Below are positions 25,104 to 37,800 of a stretch of 64,000 bases of DNA, piece after piece. Numbering within the stretch: position 1 is the stretch's first letter; every line of letters begins with the position of its first letter. The stretch comes from Trileptium ribeirensis (taxonomy: Eukaryota; Nematoda; Enoplea; Enoplida; Thoracostomopsidae): assembly GCA_030248225.1 (NCBI GenBank), contig JASANE010000622.1, positions 1 through 64,000 on the forward strand, given 5' to 3'. The notes under the pieces were generated by a model that was given only the letters and a program-made list of their open reading frames with translations, was not told the DNA's origin and did not search any database. A program made the position numbers and the translations under genes.

Positions 25104-26384
25104 CTGCTCAAACAAAGTTTTAACTTCCGAAAATTAATTAAGAACAGCCTTTGTTTTTACAGCGTTTTGGGTCAACTGGGCCTAGTGATTTGTTGAAAAC
25201 ATTTAAAATAGTACCATGGCACCAGGTTTGAAAAACTACATAATCAAAGGTTCTTGATCATACATATTGCTAACAGATTAATGGAACAAATGTCACAAAG
25301 TGTTTTACATGGCAGATAGGTATTGAGATCTATGTAATTACGTTAGAACTATAATCAACACGTGTTGTTGTCACAAACATAGTCATAATACTGCAAGCTG
25401 TAATATTATTTAATGCTCCATACAGCAAAATACTAGACCCATCATACATTTTCCCTCATAGAAATATTTTACCGAACTACAAATGTCTGTACCAAATTAA
25501 CATTTATATTTTACGGCTTTCCCATATTTGCCGTATTTGTCGTCAACAGCATGGATTTTTTACTACAAGCTCTATTACAATTATGAATAGAATACAGATC
25601 TGCGATGCAGACAACGTCTTGTTATTAGATGTCGTTTGAGTCGATTATACTACAGTCCTGGACGAAAGTAAAGGGCATCTGTTTGCGACAGTATCGCGAG
25701 TACATAGCGAGTGAAAATAGAGTATCATGCGAGCCAGATGCGAGAGAATTTTGCGAGTAAATATAGAGTAAACTGCGAGTGACTCGAAGTCGAAATATCT
25801 AGGTAGTTGTACAATCGAGTTAAATACATTTTCCACGATATATTGCTATGTCGCAATGTAAACGTGCTATTTCAATCGCGATTCATGTCGTCATATTGTG
25901 ACCGTATATGACTTGGCTTTAATTGACCTAAAGCAAATGTTAGTCTACACTTCGCTTTAGCGCCGCGAGTGTAATTCGAGCGTTTTTCAAGTAAAATGCG
26001 CGCGAGTAACGCGTGCGAGGGCCTCTTACGTTTATCCAGGTTTGCAAGTCCTTCGAATCCACTTAAACACATTGGCTTTACTGTTTTAAACATACATTAT
26101 TTATGACGTTCACCATGAGGTCTTGCTGTTTTTAGCAACATATTGTCAAATTTTGACATTGTTAAATCTAATCGCACGTATAGAGCTGGAATGAGAATAC
26201 AATGAAAGAGTTCTATTTACGCGGGTGTTTAATACGATAAACTGTAATGGTCTACAGCGTAACAGTTGACATCTGATGTTATTTTTTTAATTTGTGAACT
26301 TTTTATTTCGAATGTTTCCGTATTTTAGTGGTCTCATGAAGAAATGAAAGATTTGACATGGACTGGGTATAGCTGTAACCGTTG
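25104..26384. other. Intron 1, left part, with GCGAGT-type short repeats
   Basis: This is intronic in the minus-strand gene model. Between about 25690 and 26020 the sequence GCGAGT or close variants recurs in phrases such as TGCGAGTAAATATAGAGTAA, spaced roughly 15-25 bp over 25690-25780 and again near 25964-26020. No gene is seen. Confidence 0.45.
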
Positions 26385-27010
26385 CACTCAATCTATTACT
26401 CATCTATGTCGGACCTGTAATTGACATTATAACAAATGCTGGTTTCACAGCATACGCTTACGTCGAGGACATCCAGTTTTACAAAAGTTTGAGTAGTAGC
26501 AGCATAGCTGAAATTATTCCTTCAGCTGAGCTTCTAATGATTAACCTTAGCGAATGGTTTGCTACTGCTAAATTATGCCAAAACCAAGTTAATCTTTTTC
26601 CGCCGTGGCATATATACTATGAGCATTGTAGCGGGTGATCAAGTTGTAAAACTTCCATACTCAAATTACTGGATGTAACACTAGACTCGTATATGAAATT
26701 TGGCCAGCATATAATAAACTTATCCCGAACAAGTATCCAGCAACTTAAGAAATGCTGCGGTTATGTCCCGGACTGGACGAGAGTAGTGCTCATATGATTA
26801 TGCGAGCATTCGTTGTGGCTCGCTTGGGTTATTGTAACTTCTTGTGCTACCAGCTACCATACATACACAGACAGCTCAGCCAGAATTGTCCCCCAAAGCG
26901 GAATCCGAGAGCATATTCCTCACTATTACATGACCTGCACTGATTACCCTTGGAGAAGCGCATACTGTATAAAATAATCACCACCAGTTTCAATGCTGTC
27001 TACTGAAACT
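26385..27010 (+). pseudogene. LINE reverse transcriptase fragment (CR1/L2-like)
   Basis: A broken frame reads through the C-terminal half of a non-LTR reverse transcriptase. It includes LLLIYVGPVIDIITNAGF, then YVEDIQFYKS where the family has a YADD-type catalytic box (so the site is altered), then VARLGYCNFLCYQLPY and RILYKIITTSFNAVY near the end. Frameshifts and stops interrupt it. The part from 26821 onward is present again at 29847, upstream of the second LTR copy. It is the 5' flank into which, or next to which, the LTR element sits. Confidence 0.75.
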
Positions 27011-27592
27011 GCTTAGAGGTATGCTACAATTGTCATCCGTGTCCAGACTACATTCTAACCAAAATCTTTGTACTGACGGTTGCCGAAGCGAGAATAACAC
27101 GGCTGCAAATCACGAGCAGACTGAAAATGTAATTATTTTGACATTGATCGTAATTATAAACTGGACCTGTTTAACGGTCAGATGTTTGCTAATTTCGTTA
27201 CTGTTTTTGTTATGGATTTGCTTCGCCAGAACATTTCGGAATTACATTCGATCTGGAAGCTCCTATGATGTACGAGGACATAATCACACGTGGAGTGACG
27301 GCATCTCGATCCTTCTAGAATGTTCTACGGATTTCGAAGACTGATGTCATGATTATTGTAGAAGATTCTTTGATTATATTTAAAGACGGTTGCTTGCCAC
27401 AAATTGAGTTACTGTTTAGTTACTGCTGAAGTACTGTTTCATTACAGTTCAGTTTACTGTTTCTTATTGTCTCGATTCAACGTTACTTTTACTGTCTTGT
27501 TTACTGCGTTTTGTTTGCTTACTTCTGTTGGCTTTCAATAAACGTTTGTTTTCTACAACTCAACGTGGATCTACGCCTCTGGGAATACAACA
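26821..27592 (+). repeat. Duplicated LINE-LTR unit, left copy (contains 5' LTR)
   Basis: This 772-bp block recurs at 29847-30627 with high identity and small indels. Its right end, ACAACA at 27587-27592, is followed by CTGGCGCACTGAG, a plausible primer binding site of the TGGCGC type, so 27592 marks the end of a Gypsy-type 5' LTR. The true left LTR border is uncertain: a TGTCATCC at about 27031 and a TGATGTCATG at about 27341 are both possible. The first part of the block is LINE sequence, so the block is larger than the LTR alone. Confidence 0.75.
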
Positions 27593-27705
27593 GAAGCTTT
27601 CTGGCGCACTGAGTAGGATCTTGTTCAACACTACCATCGACTGCCACATAGTCAACGGATTGATCAAGATCGAAGTCATCGCATCATGGCCGAATTCAAG
27701 ACCTG

Positions 27706-29267
27706 ATGGTACTCATGCAGCAACAACTTCAGCAACAACAAGAAATGATCCTGAAGATGGAGCAACAACGGAAGGACGATCAGACAAGATTCGAAAGTAT
27801 ACTTGGGAAGATCACGTCAGGTACGACTTTAACTTCTACTTCAACGGACACCTCGGCGACTCCGAACTTCCCTCCTTTTGATTCAACGTCTGAACTTTGG
27901 ACGGATTATTACGCTAGGTTCTGCAACTTCCTGGGCGCTCATTCTGTTTTGGACAATAAGAAAGCCCAAGTATTTTTTACGAACCAATCAGCCACTACGT
28001 ACAAGCTATTGGTTAATCTCGCGGCTCAAAAGACCCTTCTACTGATATCAACGAACTGACTTTTAACGAAATAGTCGCCGTCATGAAAGATCAGTTCGAT
28101 CCAAAACGTTTCATCGTCCGGGAACGATTCAAGTGCAGGAGCGATATGCAGCGCAAACCAGGCGAAACAATTCAGGAACTGGCGGCGCGCATTCGGCAAG
28201 GCGCTGCAACGTGCGACTTTGCGTCTATTAAGGACCCCCAGGACGAGGCATTGCGCACTCGCTTCATTTGCTCTATCAACAATGAAGCCGTTCTCAAGGT
28301 CCTTTTCAAGATCAAAGACGACGAACTGAATTTCGCTCGCGCAATTGAAATCGCAACTGAAACGGAACATGCCGCTAAAGTCGCCAAAGAAACGGTCTGC
28401 GGCTCCAAGCCAAAGCCGGTAAATAAGGTGAAGCAGCATCACAAGGCCCATGCAATGGAATCCTCAGAGAATTTCAGTGATTCGGGCAAGACAAAGGTAA
28501 CTTGCTACCGCTGCGGTCAACCGAACCACAAGGCAAACGATTTCCGATTCAAAGAGGCTAAGTGCAAGTATTGCAATCTCAAGGGTCATTTGGAGAAGGT
28601 CTGCCGCAAAAAGAAGCTTTCCACATCAAAGGCAAGCAAAAATTCCGTGAGAAGAATTGAATTCATCAACTCGGTCAAGCAATCCCACGACAATATGCCA
28701 AAGCTTGAAGTACCACTCGAGATTGATGGCAAACGGTGCGTGCTTGAGCTGGATACTGCCACTACAGGTAATTTCATATCCACTGACTACTGGCATAGCC
28801 TGGGACGGCCGAAGTTAGATAACCCCTGCTGCCGCTATGAGACCGCCAGCAAACATGATTTGCCAGTGAGAGGCACCTTCGTTAGGAATACTCGTTGCCA
28901 AAGGTCAGAGTTTGGTTGTGACGTTCGATTTACGGTAACCGACATTCCTGACTTGAACCTCTTGGAACGAGAGGCAACCAAACAGTTGGGAATCTCCGTG
29001 GATAAGGCAATGGACAATGTAATTTCTTGCAACGCAGTGTTTAGTCATCTCAAGGCTGACATTAAGCTACGAGACCAATGCAAAAAACTCTGCGAAGAAT
29101 TCCCCAACCTTTGGAAGTCAGAACTGGGATGCCTTAAAGACTTTGAACTAGAAGTAGAATTCAAGCGACAATCCCACCCGATTTTCTGCAAAGAAAGACC
29201 GGTCCCTTTTGCCATCCAAGCCGATTTGCAGAAAGCGTACGAAAGCGGCATTGCTAAAGGAATTTGA
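27706..29267 (+). pseudogene. Gypsy gag-protease pseudogene
   Basis: The first frame (27706-28059) starts with a Gln-rich coiled-coil-like segment (LMQQQLQQQQEMILKMEQ) and continues as a gag domain. A frameshift near 28035-28050 moves the reading to the frame 28083-29267. That frame carries a retrotransposon gag block (RKPGETIQELAARIRQGA) and two CCHC-type knuckles near 28503-28605. The first has lost its last Cys (Phe in its place); the second, CKYCNLKGHLEKVC, is intact. An aspartic protease-like site LELDTATTG, with DTA in place of the usual DTG, and the start of the reverse transcriptase follow. The frame ends at a TGA (29265-29267) that interrupts the reverse transcriptase. Confidence 0.85.
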
Positions 29268-29846
29268 GAGCCGACTCAGTTCAATGAGTACGGCACGCCT
29301 GTTGTTCCCGCTCGCAAGGCACTCTGTCCAGGTGAGAGTAAGCCTGCATTGCGTGTTTGTGGTGACTATTCTGTGAGCATAAACCGGCAGCTAAAAGACC
29401 ATCGACACCGGCTACCTCTTCCGGAGGATCTCATGCGTAAACTAGGAGGTGGATACGGGTTTACAAAGATTGATCTGGCCAATGCGTATAACCAGATCAA
29501 ACTAGGCCCAAGAAGTCAAAGGAAACTTGCTCTCAATACACACAAAGGTGTGCTTCTACAAAAACGACTGCCGTTTGGCATCAAGTCCGCTCCAGGTTAC
29601 TTTCAGCAAATCATGGATCAACTTACACAAGATCTACCTGGTATTGCTGTCTATCTGGATGACATTTTGGTCAGTGGCAAAGATGCTAATGATCATCTGC
29701 GGAATCTCCGACGATTACTTCAGGGTCTAGATAATAAAGGACTCCGCTGCCGACTGGAAAAACGTCACTTTGCATAACCGTGGGTTGAATATCTTGGACA
29801 CTGACTGTCGAAAGAAGGAATCACCAAAGGACCAAAGGTCGACGAT
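29268..29846 (+). pseudogene. Gypsy reverse transcriptase fragment
   Basis: The same frame as the preceding gag-protease ORF reopens after the TGA at 29265-29267. It shows the conserved reverse transcriptase blocks RVCGDYSVSINRQL, FTKIDLANAYNQIKL, LPFGIKSAPGYFQQIM and the catalytic YLDDILV. Further stops follow at 29775-29777 and about 29805. The match ends at about 29846 and the sequence continues as LINE-derived RLGYCN. About half of a reverse transcriptase domain is present. Related to the K02A2.6-like Gypsy proteins common in invertebrates, on general sequence character only. Confidence 0.85.
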
Positions 29847-30627
29847 CGCTTGGGTTATTGTAACTTATTGTGCTACCAGCTACCATACATACACAGACAG
29901 CGCAGCCAGAATTGTCCCCCAAAGCGGAATCCGAGAGCGTATTCCTCACTGCCTCAGATCTGCACTGATTACCCTTGGAGAAAATAATAACAGACTGTAT
30001 AAAATAATCACCATCAGTTTCAATGCTGTCTACTGAAACTGCTCAGAGGTATGCTACAATTGTCATCCGTGTCCAGACAACATTCTAACCAAAATCTTTG
30101 TACTGACGGTTGCCGAAGCGAGATTAAAACGGCGGCAAATCACGAGCAGACTGAAAATGTAATTATTTTGACATTGATCGTAATTATAAACTGGACCAGT
30201 TTAACAATTAGGTGTCTGCTAATTTCGTTACTGTTTTTGTTATGCATTTGCTTCGCCAGACCGTTTTGGAATTACACTCGATCCTGTTCTGGAAGCTCCA
30301 ATGATGTACGAGGACATAATCACACGTGGAGTCACGGCATCTCGATCCTTCTAGAATGTTCTACGGATGTCGAAGACTGATGTCATGATTATTCTAGAAG
30401 ATTCTTTAATTTATTTAAAGACGGTTTCTTACCACAACTTGAGTTACTGTTTAGTTACTGCTGAAGTACTGTTTTATTACTGTTCAGTTTACTGTTTCTT
30501 ATTGTCTCGACTCAACGTTACTTTTACTGTATTGTTTACTACGTTTTGTTCGCTTACTTCTGTTGGCTTTCAATAAATGTTTGTTTTCTACAACTCAACG
30601 TGGATCTACGCCTCTGGGAACACAACA
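29847..30627 (+). repeat. Duplicated LINE-LTR unit, right copy (contains second LTR)
   Basis: This copy matches 26821-27592 with scattered substitutions and short indels, for example around 29951-29990 and 30287-30293. It ends with ACAACA at 30622-30627, as an LTR should. It carries the LINE-derived segment upstream of the LTR, which a normal 3' LTR would not. The junction at about 29846 shows only short microhomology (CGCTTGGG side), suggesting deletion or ectopic recombination after duplication. Confidence 0.75.
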
Positions 30628-30876
30628 ATTATTGCCTTTTTATGTGTTTAAAAGGAGCTGCCTCATCTAAAATATAAAGCGTCGAAATAATCGCTGCCAA
30701 TCTCTTCCGTTTCATCACACGCCGGAAATAGCTGGAATGTATATGTTTTATAACTAATTAAAGTTCGAAAAAGCTATATCAATCAATCAAGCTTGTGGCA
30801 AGCTGCAATAAATTTCTAAACCATCCAATGTATTTATGATGCATACACAATTTATGACGCAACATTAACACTATAC

Positions 30877-32029
30877 CTGCAATATTATCTTGTCTCACGG
30901 CTTTCTCTGTTGCATGATGACGATGTTTTTCTACAATTAGCTTTTGATTATGTTCATTTGGTTGATTACTCGACAAATTATTGGGATGGCTGCCGTATTC
31001 GTGCGCTATTCCGTAACGTACAGCTTGATGTTGACCCTGCTGTACTTCAGACATATGTGAGAACTGATTTGCACTGCTCTGCTCGCCAGATACAGATAAT
31101 TTCTTTTCAATGGATGGATCTAAAGCGTTATTATTCTGTGTATTATCGTGATTTATTGCATGTTGTTGACTTTTGATACCGTTATTAGCGTGCAACACAG
31201 GTTTTTCAACAACTTCGCTTAAATGTCCTGCCATTTCCCTGCTCATTTCAACATTGAAAGGTTCTAAAGTATTGTAAATCCTGCGACCATTCAACTCATG
31301 TAACGGCAGCTGCTGAGTATGGACACGGATAAATGCTGTGGGTTCTGTAGCTGCTGCGTTGAAGTTATAGCTGTTTGGGTATCTATTGTCACTGCCATGG
31401 AAAATATTCCTTGACTCCTTTGATGATGTCGCATTCCGAGCATCTGGAGTATGATGCAAATCGAATAGTTTAGGCTCATCAATGAGATCACTGTTGTCAT
31501 CCGCCTTACCGTTGTTTTTTAATTCTTGTTGTTGGAAATTTTCGAAGTTCTTCATGCCTCTTGTGCCTATGCCTGCAGGGTTTGCGGTTTTTTCGTACAT
31601 CATACCAGGTTCATTAGAGCGTAATTGGGCCGGTATAACTTGACCTGGATCACGTATATTATCATGAGACCCAAATTTGTGGATCTCATTAAATTCTTCA
31701 TCATTACGTTCGACAAACTCATCACCATGATTATAAATTGATGCTACGGTTGGACGAAATACAGGACGAATTGCAGGTTTTTGACCAGGTACCATGGGTC
31801 TATGGTCATCAATAACATGTTCCAGTATCATGTCATTTGGATTTATATCATGTTTAGTTATATCCTTGTTTTGACCAACGTCAGCACTACTGCTACGATC
31901 GTTGAATACATACTGATTATCAGGACGTATTGCCGGACGATTGACATTTTGGCTCGGATACGTATTAATTTGACTGTTAATATATTGCACTTGAAGAAAT
32001 GCAACACTGATTAATATTAGTTCTCCCAT
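30877..32029 (-). CDS. First coding exon of unrecognised secreted protein (exon 1)
   Basis: An ATG at 32029-32027 opens a 384-codon frame beginning MGELILISVAFLQVQYINSQ, a typical signal peptide with likely cleavage near residue 19-20. The upstream in-frame TTG at 32050 is not a plausible animal start. The mature part is polar and low in hydrophobics, rich in Asn, His, Asp, Arg and Pro, with repeated PxIRP-like phrases (NRPAIRPDNQ, KPAIRPVFRPT). No folded domain is recognised. The frame meets a donor, GCAG|GTATAG, after 30877 in phase 1, and exons 2 and 3 accept in the same phase. Secreted or extracellular matrix-like is an inference. TA-rich sequence at about 32139-32160 lies upstream. Confidence 0.68.
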
Positions 32030-32136
32030 CGTAAATTTATAAATAACCAAGTACTGTCGCCTAGAAAACTCTAGAAAACTTTAGACAGAAAATATACATA
32101 TAGCGTATTATTGGAGTACATTGAAGCCGATCAGTT

Positions 32137-32160
32137 AGTTATATATATATATATATATAC
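32137..32160. repeat. (TA)n microsatellite
   Basis: A run of alternating T and A of about 20 bases. It lies roughly 110 bp upstream of the minus-strand start codon at 32029, so it is in the likely promoter region of that gene, though a specific TATA role cannot be shown. Confidence 0.85.
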
Positions 32161-35100
32161 AAAATCGCAATTAATTATATCCCAACTACAGTCGCATGAG
32201 CAAAATTGCTAAATATTGCAGCATCTGACAAAGATGCAAAATCCACGATTAAACGGTAGATAAGTAATTGCTGTGTTTTAATTCCGGTGACTATAATTTT
32301 CAAAATTTGTTTTCGCAAATTCTGCATTCTTATTTTCAATGTCTTTGATATGCTTACAAAGCTACTTAATCATTAATCATAACTGCTCAGATTGGAGCAC
32401 TAATACCGAAGAGCGAATGGAGCGAAAATTCAAGTAAAATTACCGAAATCTTTGCGAACGCAAATTTGTCGAACTTGAAAATAGTGGGTTTTGTTCGCGA
32501 ACACAAAGAGCTTAAATACAGGATCAATTTGTATTTCAACACACTGAATTGTCCAAACTCATAGGTGATAGCCATTATGGAACCGAATTTATGCCGGAAA
32601 TCGCCAAATTTTCGTACGAGCACGAGGTATATTATATCAGGCACTTTGGTTTGATTACGCCAAATTTCGGTTGGGCGAAAACCGAACGGCATACAGCATT
32701 TTTGGTAATAACTGTTTGCGATTTGATATCGGTTGGTGCTAAATGGGATTGTTGGTGGGATCACCTTTAGTTTACTCATGCATAACGTTATAAAAAATAA
32801 TTTAATATTACATGGGCTCATGAAGCAAAGTATTCTATTTGTAGCTTATTACAAGTAATAACGCCAAATTCCTAAGCTGAAGGAGTAATCAGAAGATTTG
32901 TATATTTATAACGATGCAGCGCTCGTATAACTTTAGCAAATCAAGTCAATTTGTCCACGATTTGACTATATCGTTTTTAATTTTAATAAAAAGAACTCTT
33001 TTATCATTTACAAACACCTTTTAAGTAAATATACAATCGAATTGTAAGTATATTGGCTTGCTTGCGTGTAGGTGGCATAGGGATGTACCCCCTGAGGCTC
33101 GAACCCTCCCGTCTCCCGTACAATTGTCCGGGTACCCCCACCCCTGGGACTTCGGACCTCCACCATGAATGTATATTGGGTGCGCATATATTTGCTGTAA
33201 ATATATAAGATCGGTCCAAGCTCAGGTGAGGATGTGTAATACATATTTTATTACAACGTATATAAAATATTTTTGAAAATGTTCAAACTGCAAGCATGGC
33301 GCCAAACATGGAACCCAGAAAATTAGTAAGAATTGTAAATCTTTTTATTGATACTTGTCGGAAATGCATCAATATATCTGGGGTAATATACACCTACAGA
33401 AAGGATAAGGAAGATTGTACTTTGGCTGTGCAGAAGAGATACTACTTAACCAAACATTTGGCTCATACTATTTCATCACGGATCTGAGACAGATTCGTTT
33501 TTAACAGGAAATATATTTGAATGACGTTACTTTACCTTGCAGCACACAGGTCAAAATTTGAAATGACAGCTTACTATGTATTCCTGTATACTTCCAGTGA
33601 AATACTTTCCTAAAGTAATACCATCGCAAATTGTGCAGTACAGATGAAATGTGTATTGGAAAAAATTTGTTCTTAAGATATTACTCCCCGGTGCCTTGGT
33701 AGACGATCTCTAGCTTTCGAAATATGTAACATTTCTTAACCACGACCGTTAACATTACTTGCATGAGCAACGTTTGGGACTGAACGATATTCAAAACAAA
33801 GCACTTTACGACGCCTTCCTAGAAGATGGACGCTTGGAAATAATGGCGCCACAGTTAAGCAATTATATACATTTACAATTTCGTGCTTTGCAGAAGATAT
33901 ATTGAAATTGTATTTTTGCACCGATTTCATAAATGATTGAAATTTTAGGATCGTGCTCTTTTTATGCAGTATTTCTGCCGCTCTGACTTTATTGTAGCTA
34001 CATGTGCGTTATATATAGTGGCAGTAAAATTGTCCAGAAAGGGACTACTTTACAATATTTAAAATTTGGTTAGAATTAACTTTAACTTTTTATCATTATA
34101 TCTACAAAGCAACCGCTAAATATTTCGCAACTAAACTGCTTATAGGAAAAGAAATCACTGTAAGCCTGACATTGCGACATCTTTATTTGTAAAATTTGCC
34201 ACTCTTTTTATCTAAGATAGGAATTGGGATTAAACAATGTCTCAACAGCTCAGCTGTATAAAGCTAACAACAGAGTCATTTTCAACCAAACTTCATTTCA
34301 CAGCGAAATTTTTCGAAATTCCAGCATACGGAAATGCTGCCCCACATCTTTAGGAGTAGTTTCTTATCCAACAATTTTGAAAAATTTTAATTACGAAATA
34401 TTTCAGACAAACATAAACAAGCTGCACTAGTCTACCAAAATGTCTGAACACATATAATTATATGCCGCAAAAACATAATTATAGAAAATTTTAAATTACT
34501 GACAGACGAAGAGGCCTAGGGGTGCCCATGGTGAGTGTGCTTATAGTAAATGAAGTTGTAGTCAAGCTACACTTATAGTGAAATGTTCGTGTGGCCCCGA
34601 CCTAGTTGTTTAAAATATCATATAATGGACATTGAAAAAGGTCCCTTTAGCGGATGTTTTTGATTCGGCTCAAGAGGATGATTCACTAAAATCGCAGCTT
34701 AAGTACATCAGATTCATTTCTAATTCCATTTTTAGACACATTGTTTAATTCCGGTGATGAGCGATCATAAATTAATGAACGTGCCGTAGTTTAGGCAAAA
34801 AAGCTCTTTATTTGCTTAATGAGTAAGGCTATATAGAAGTGAAAGGCGTTTGTTATACACCGTCAATTTTCTCAGAATTTTTGAGGCAATACTAACTGGT
34901 CGAAATATCTATTGCTTGTTATAAAATGGCATAAATTGTTCAAAAACTGGGTGGAAATGTTCGAAAACATATTGACAAAACACAAATGTATTAATTGTTA
35001 GAAGGTCAAAGACACATAAAATAAGAATAACTGTGGGATTTTTTGAAGTTAAGGTAAGAAAATAAAGTTTGAAATGACGGGTTCCAAAATGTTATTTAAC

Positions 35101-36779
35101 AGAAGCTTGCAATCATAACAACAGTTCAATTTTCATTTTCATATATCCGTATTTACCTAACTGCTAGATGGAGTTTGAGTTAGTAATTAAAGTTACTCAT
35201 ATTAGAGGAGTTGCTCAGTTTATTTACGAAAGTAAAGTGGTTTAATCTAATTTTAGTATTAATAAGCGAAATTACAGATATAAATATTATTGAAAGTTAT
35301 CTAACTGTAAAATTTCGGTAATGTCAACTTTAGTAGTAATTTTTTATGAAATATGTCAACGTGGACATAGCTTATCCAAAGTATTCAGCCCAAAAAAGTT
35401 CAAAAAATAGATACACTCGCGAATTGTGTATTAAACCTGCAACCAATTGGTCGTAGTGGAATAAACCAAGGATCGGAAGTTCCCGATGTCTATCTGTTGC
35501 GTGATCTTGCTGCTTATTACTGTCAAACTACGTATAATCTTCCTTCGGGCATGAATTACCATGATACTCAACTGTTATGTGCTTCTAACATGTTCATTGC
35601 CGTTATGCCCAAAACGCAACGTCTTTGGTCTTATTGACTACAGAATTAGTAATTCTGCAAGAATCGACATATTCACGTCAATGGCGTTCATGATCTGTCA
35701 GCTTTCAAAGCGCGTGCTTTTACAGATCTATTACCCTTTTGTAGCTGCTGGATTTACCCTAAGTAAAAACAACCATTAATTGCTCCTCGGTTGATACGTA
35801 ACTTCTGAGTAAACTGAACAACTGCTGTAGCAGTTTTTATGATTTTTTCAGTCGTTAAACAAACTAGAAAGACGCATGGGCTAGGATCTAAACGGTGATT
35901 TAACTCGTCTTTTCAAAAGTCTAGTGTTTTTGCAACGGTATTGCAGACTTTAGCCGCGATATTAAGGTAGCTAGCTTTCTGTGCATATTATTGCTAGAAT
36001 GGTCCAAACTTTTACAAATTTCGGCTCGCGAGTTTTGCAGAGCAAAACGTTTCAAAATTCTTTTCTTGTTTTTTTAATCTTGTACTTTCTGAGTCATTTA
36101 TCCGTAAGCCCAAAGATGGTTGTGATAAAAATTTGGGTGGTGCTTTGTGTTAACAGTGGGATTACGTCAGTTATCGAGAACTGACAACTTGAACTTAGTG
36201 AATGAGATTGAATGATATGACATTTATTTTCATTTCACATGTAAACTTTTAAAATCCAATCGAACTGTCCTACGTTTAATCGGCTATACAAACATCGTAA
36301 AATTGCTAAATGAACAAAACAAACTCGAACAATCAATCCTGTTTCCGAACAAGTCATCTTGCCTTTCGAACAATTAATGCATGTCTAACTTTTTACTTAC
36401 AAAATTTGCGCTAAAATCTTCAATTTATAATATCAAATATAGATAAAAAAAAATTTGTGATATTATTTGTTTAACAAAATGCAAATCTATATCTGTTAAC
36501 AATGTAATACTTTTGACTTTTGTTAAGGCTCGAGGTAGATACCGTTATTTCTATTATTGACACACAATTCTAGTGAAATATTTACTCAGGACAATTTTCG
36601 TTTAGCTACACAATGTACAGAAATTTGGCTGCCGAAAAAAGTAAGAATTTGCGATTCTTTCAACAATGTTTAAGTTTTGTCTAAAGAAAATGTGTCAAAG
36701 CAGCTTGAGGTATAGGTATATATTTTGGCCGGCATCGAAGGGTCGGACAGTTTTTGAAACGATATTTGCCACCCACACC

Positions 36780-36960
36780 CTGCAGGTGCACAGATGGCGC
36801 GCGAAAGAATTTAGCAAATTAGGCCGAAATTGGGTACATTTTATGAAATATTACACAAATTTAAAAAAAATGGCTAAAAATTTGTGGAAAATTAGCAAAA
36901 ATTGGGGAAAATTTTGACAAAATTTGGAAAGGTTTTGAGTATCTAAAAATTTGAAATGCC
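36780..36960. repeat. AT-rich short-subrepeat block, copy 3
   Basis: Subrepeats of the type AAATTAGGCCGAAATTGGG, AAAAATTTGTGGAAAATTAG, AAAATTGGGGAAAATTTTG run to a closing TTTTGAGTATCTAAAAATTT. It has the same orientation as the copy near 21300-21490. Confidence 0.55.
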
Positions 36961-37639
36961 GCTGTATCTTATTCCTTGCGGAACGATCTGTTGTCCCATG
37001 ACCAGACGGAGCTTGGGCACTTAATGTGTTGTGAATATACGTTGCTGATTTTAATTATCCATTTAAGTTTAGTCAAAAATATGAGTCAGAGCAGTTTAAA
37101 GGAACCGCCGCCATGGTAAATATTTATTACTGATTTTAACAACGAGTTTAAGTTTAGTCAGAAAGAAATTTGTCAAAGCACTAAAAAGCGTCTACTAGTT
37201 GGCATGTTGGTTATCACCTGGCAACATTTCAAATATTAAAATTAGTCCATGATTCGCAGTAATATTATGTTAAACAGTGGCAGCTCTTCTGTGCTTCTAT
37301 ATTATCTACATTTAATGGATACTGAACATCACATAAGGATGATAACAAGATATTGATGTTCTACTAATGGTCGCTTTTAAGCTGTCGCTTTATTTATTAG
37401 TACTAAAAATTTAACAAGGTGTGTTATTTCAAAATACATGCATATATTGAATTATATTACTCCATTCATAATATTTTCTTGTTATAACAAAATTTTAGCA
37501 TGTTACTGGCAGTTTTTAGGCTTTGAGCCGTATATGTCCAATGTCCGCTGGCTCATGTGGGGGCTAGATGGTCTCGCGGTAGGGGATATCGCGGTGATAG
37601 AGAGAGTTATGTCACGGGAATAAAACTTCGAGATTTTTA

Positions 37640-37800
37640 AAATCTCATAATTTCTCCCAATGGTATGAATCCTTTTTCCAACTTTTGCGAATTTTCACCG
37701 GTTAGACCTAAATATTTCCAATTTGTTCGAATATTTCACAAATTTTACCTTCTTTTACCGATTTTTTCCACATTTTCTGCAGGCTATTGGCACCTGGGTG
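37640..37800. repeat. AT-rich short-subrepeat block, copy 4
   Basis: TTTTTCCAACTTTTGCGAAT, TTTTACCTTCTTTTACCGAT and similar phrases form a degenerate subrepeat block in the orientation opposite to copies 2 and 3, preceded by AAAATCTCATAATTTCTCCC and followed by a GC-richer tail (GGCACCTGGGTGGGG). Confidence 0.5.

Larger units (their letters stand above)
27593..29846 (+). mobile_element. Gypsy (Ty3) LTR retrotransposon internal region, truncated
   Basis: Order: primer binding site region, gag, zinc knuckles, protease, reverse transcriptase. The sequence ends inside the reverse transcriptase region at about 29846 and is joined directly to LINE-derived sequence of the second duplicated unit. 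RNase H, integrase and the normal 3' end are missing. It lies in intron 1 of the minus-strand secreted-protein gene. Stops and a frameshift make it non-autonomous. Confidence 0.88.

Noticed and set aside
32387..32821. 144-codon minus-strand frame
   Set aside because: No recognisable domain, no supporting splice or repeat evidence, and the DNA resembles the surrounding noncoding AT-rich sequence.
35450..35780. Protein-like frame pieces
   Set aside because: Readable peptides occur but are interrupted by stops and match nothing I recognise; not enough to call a pseudogene.
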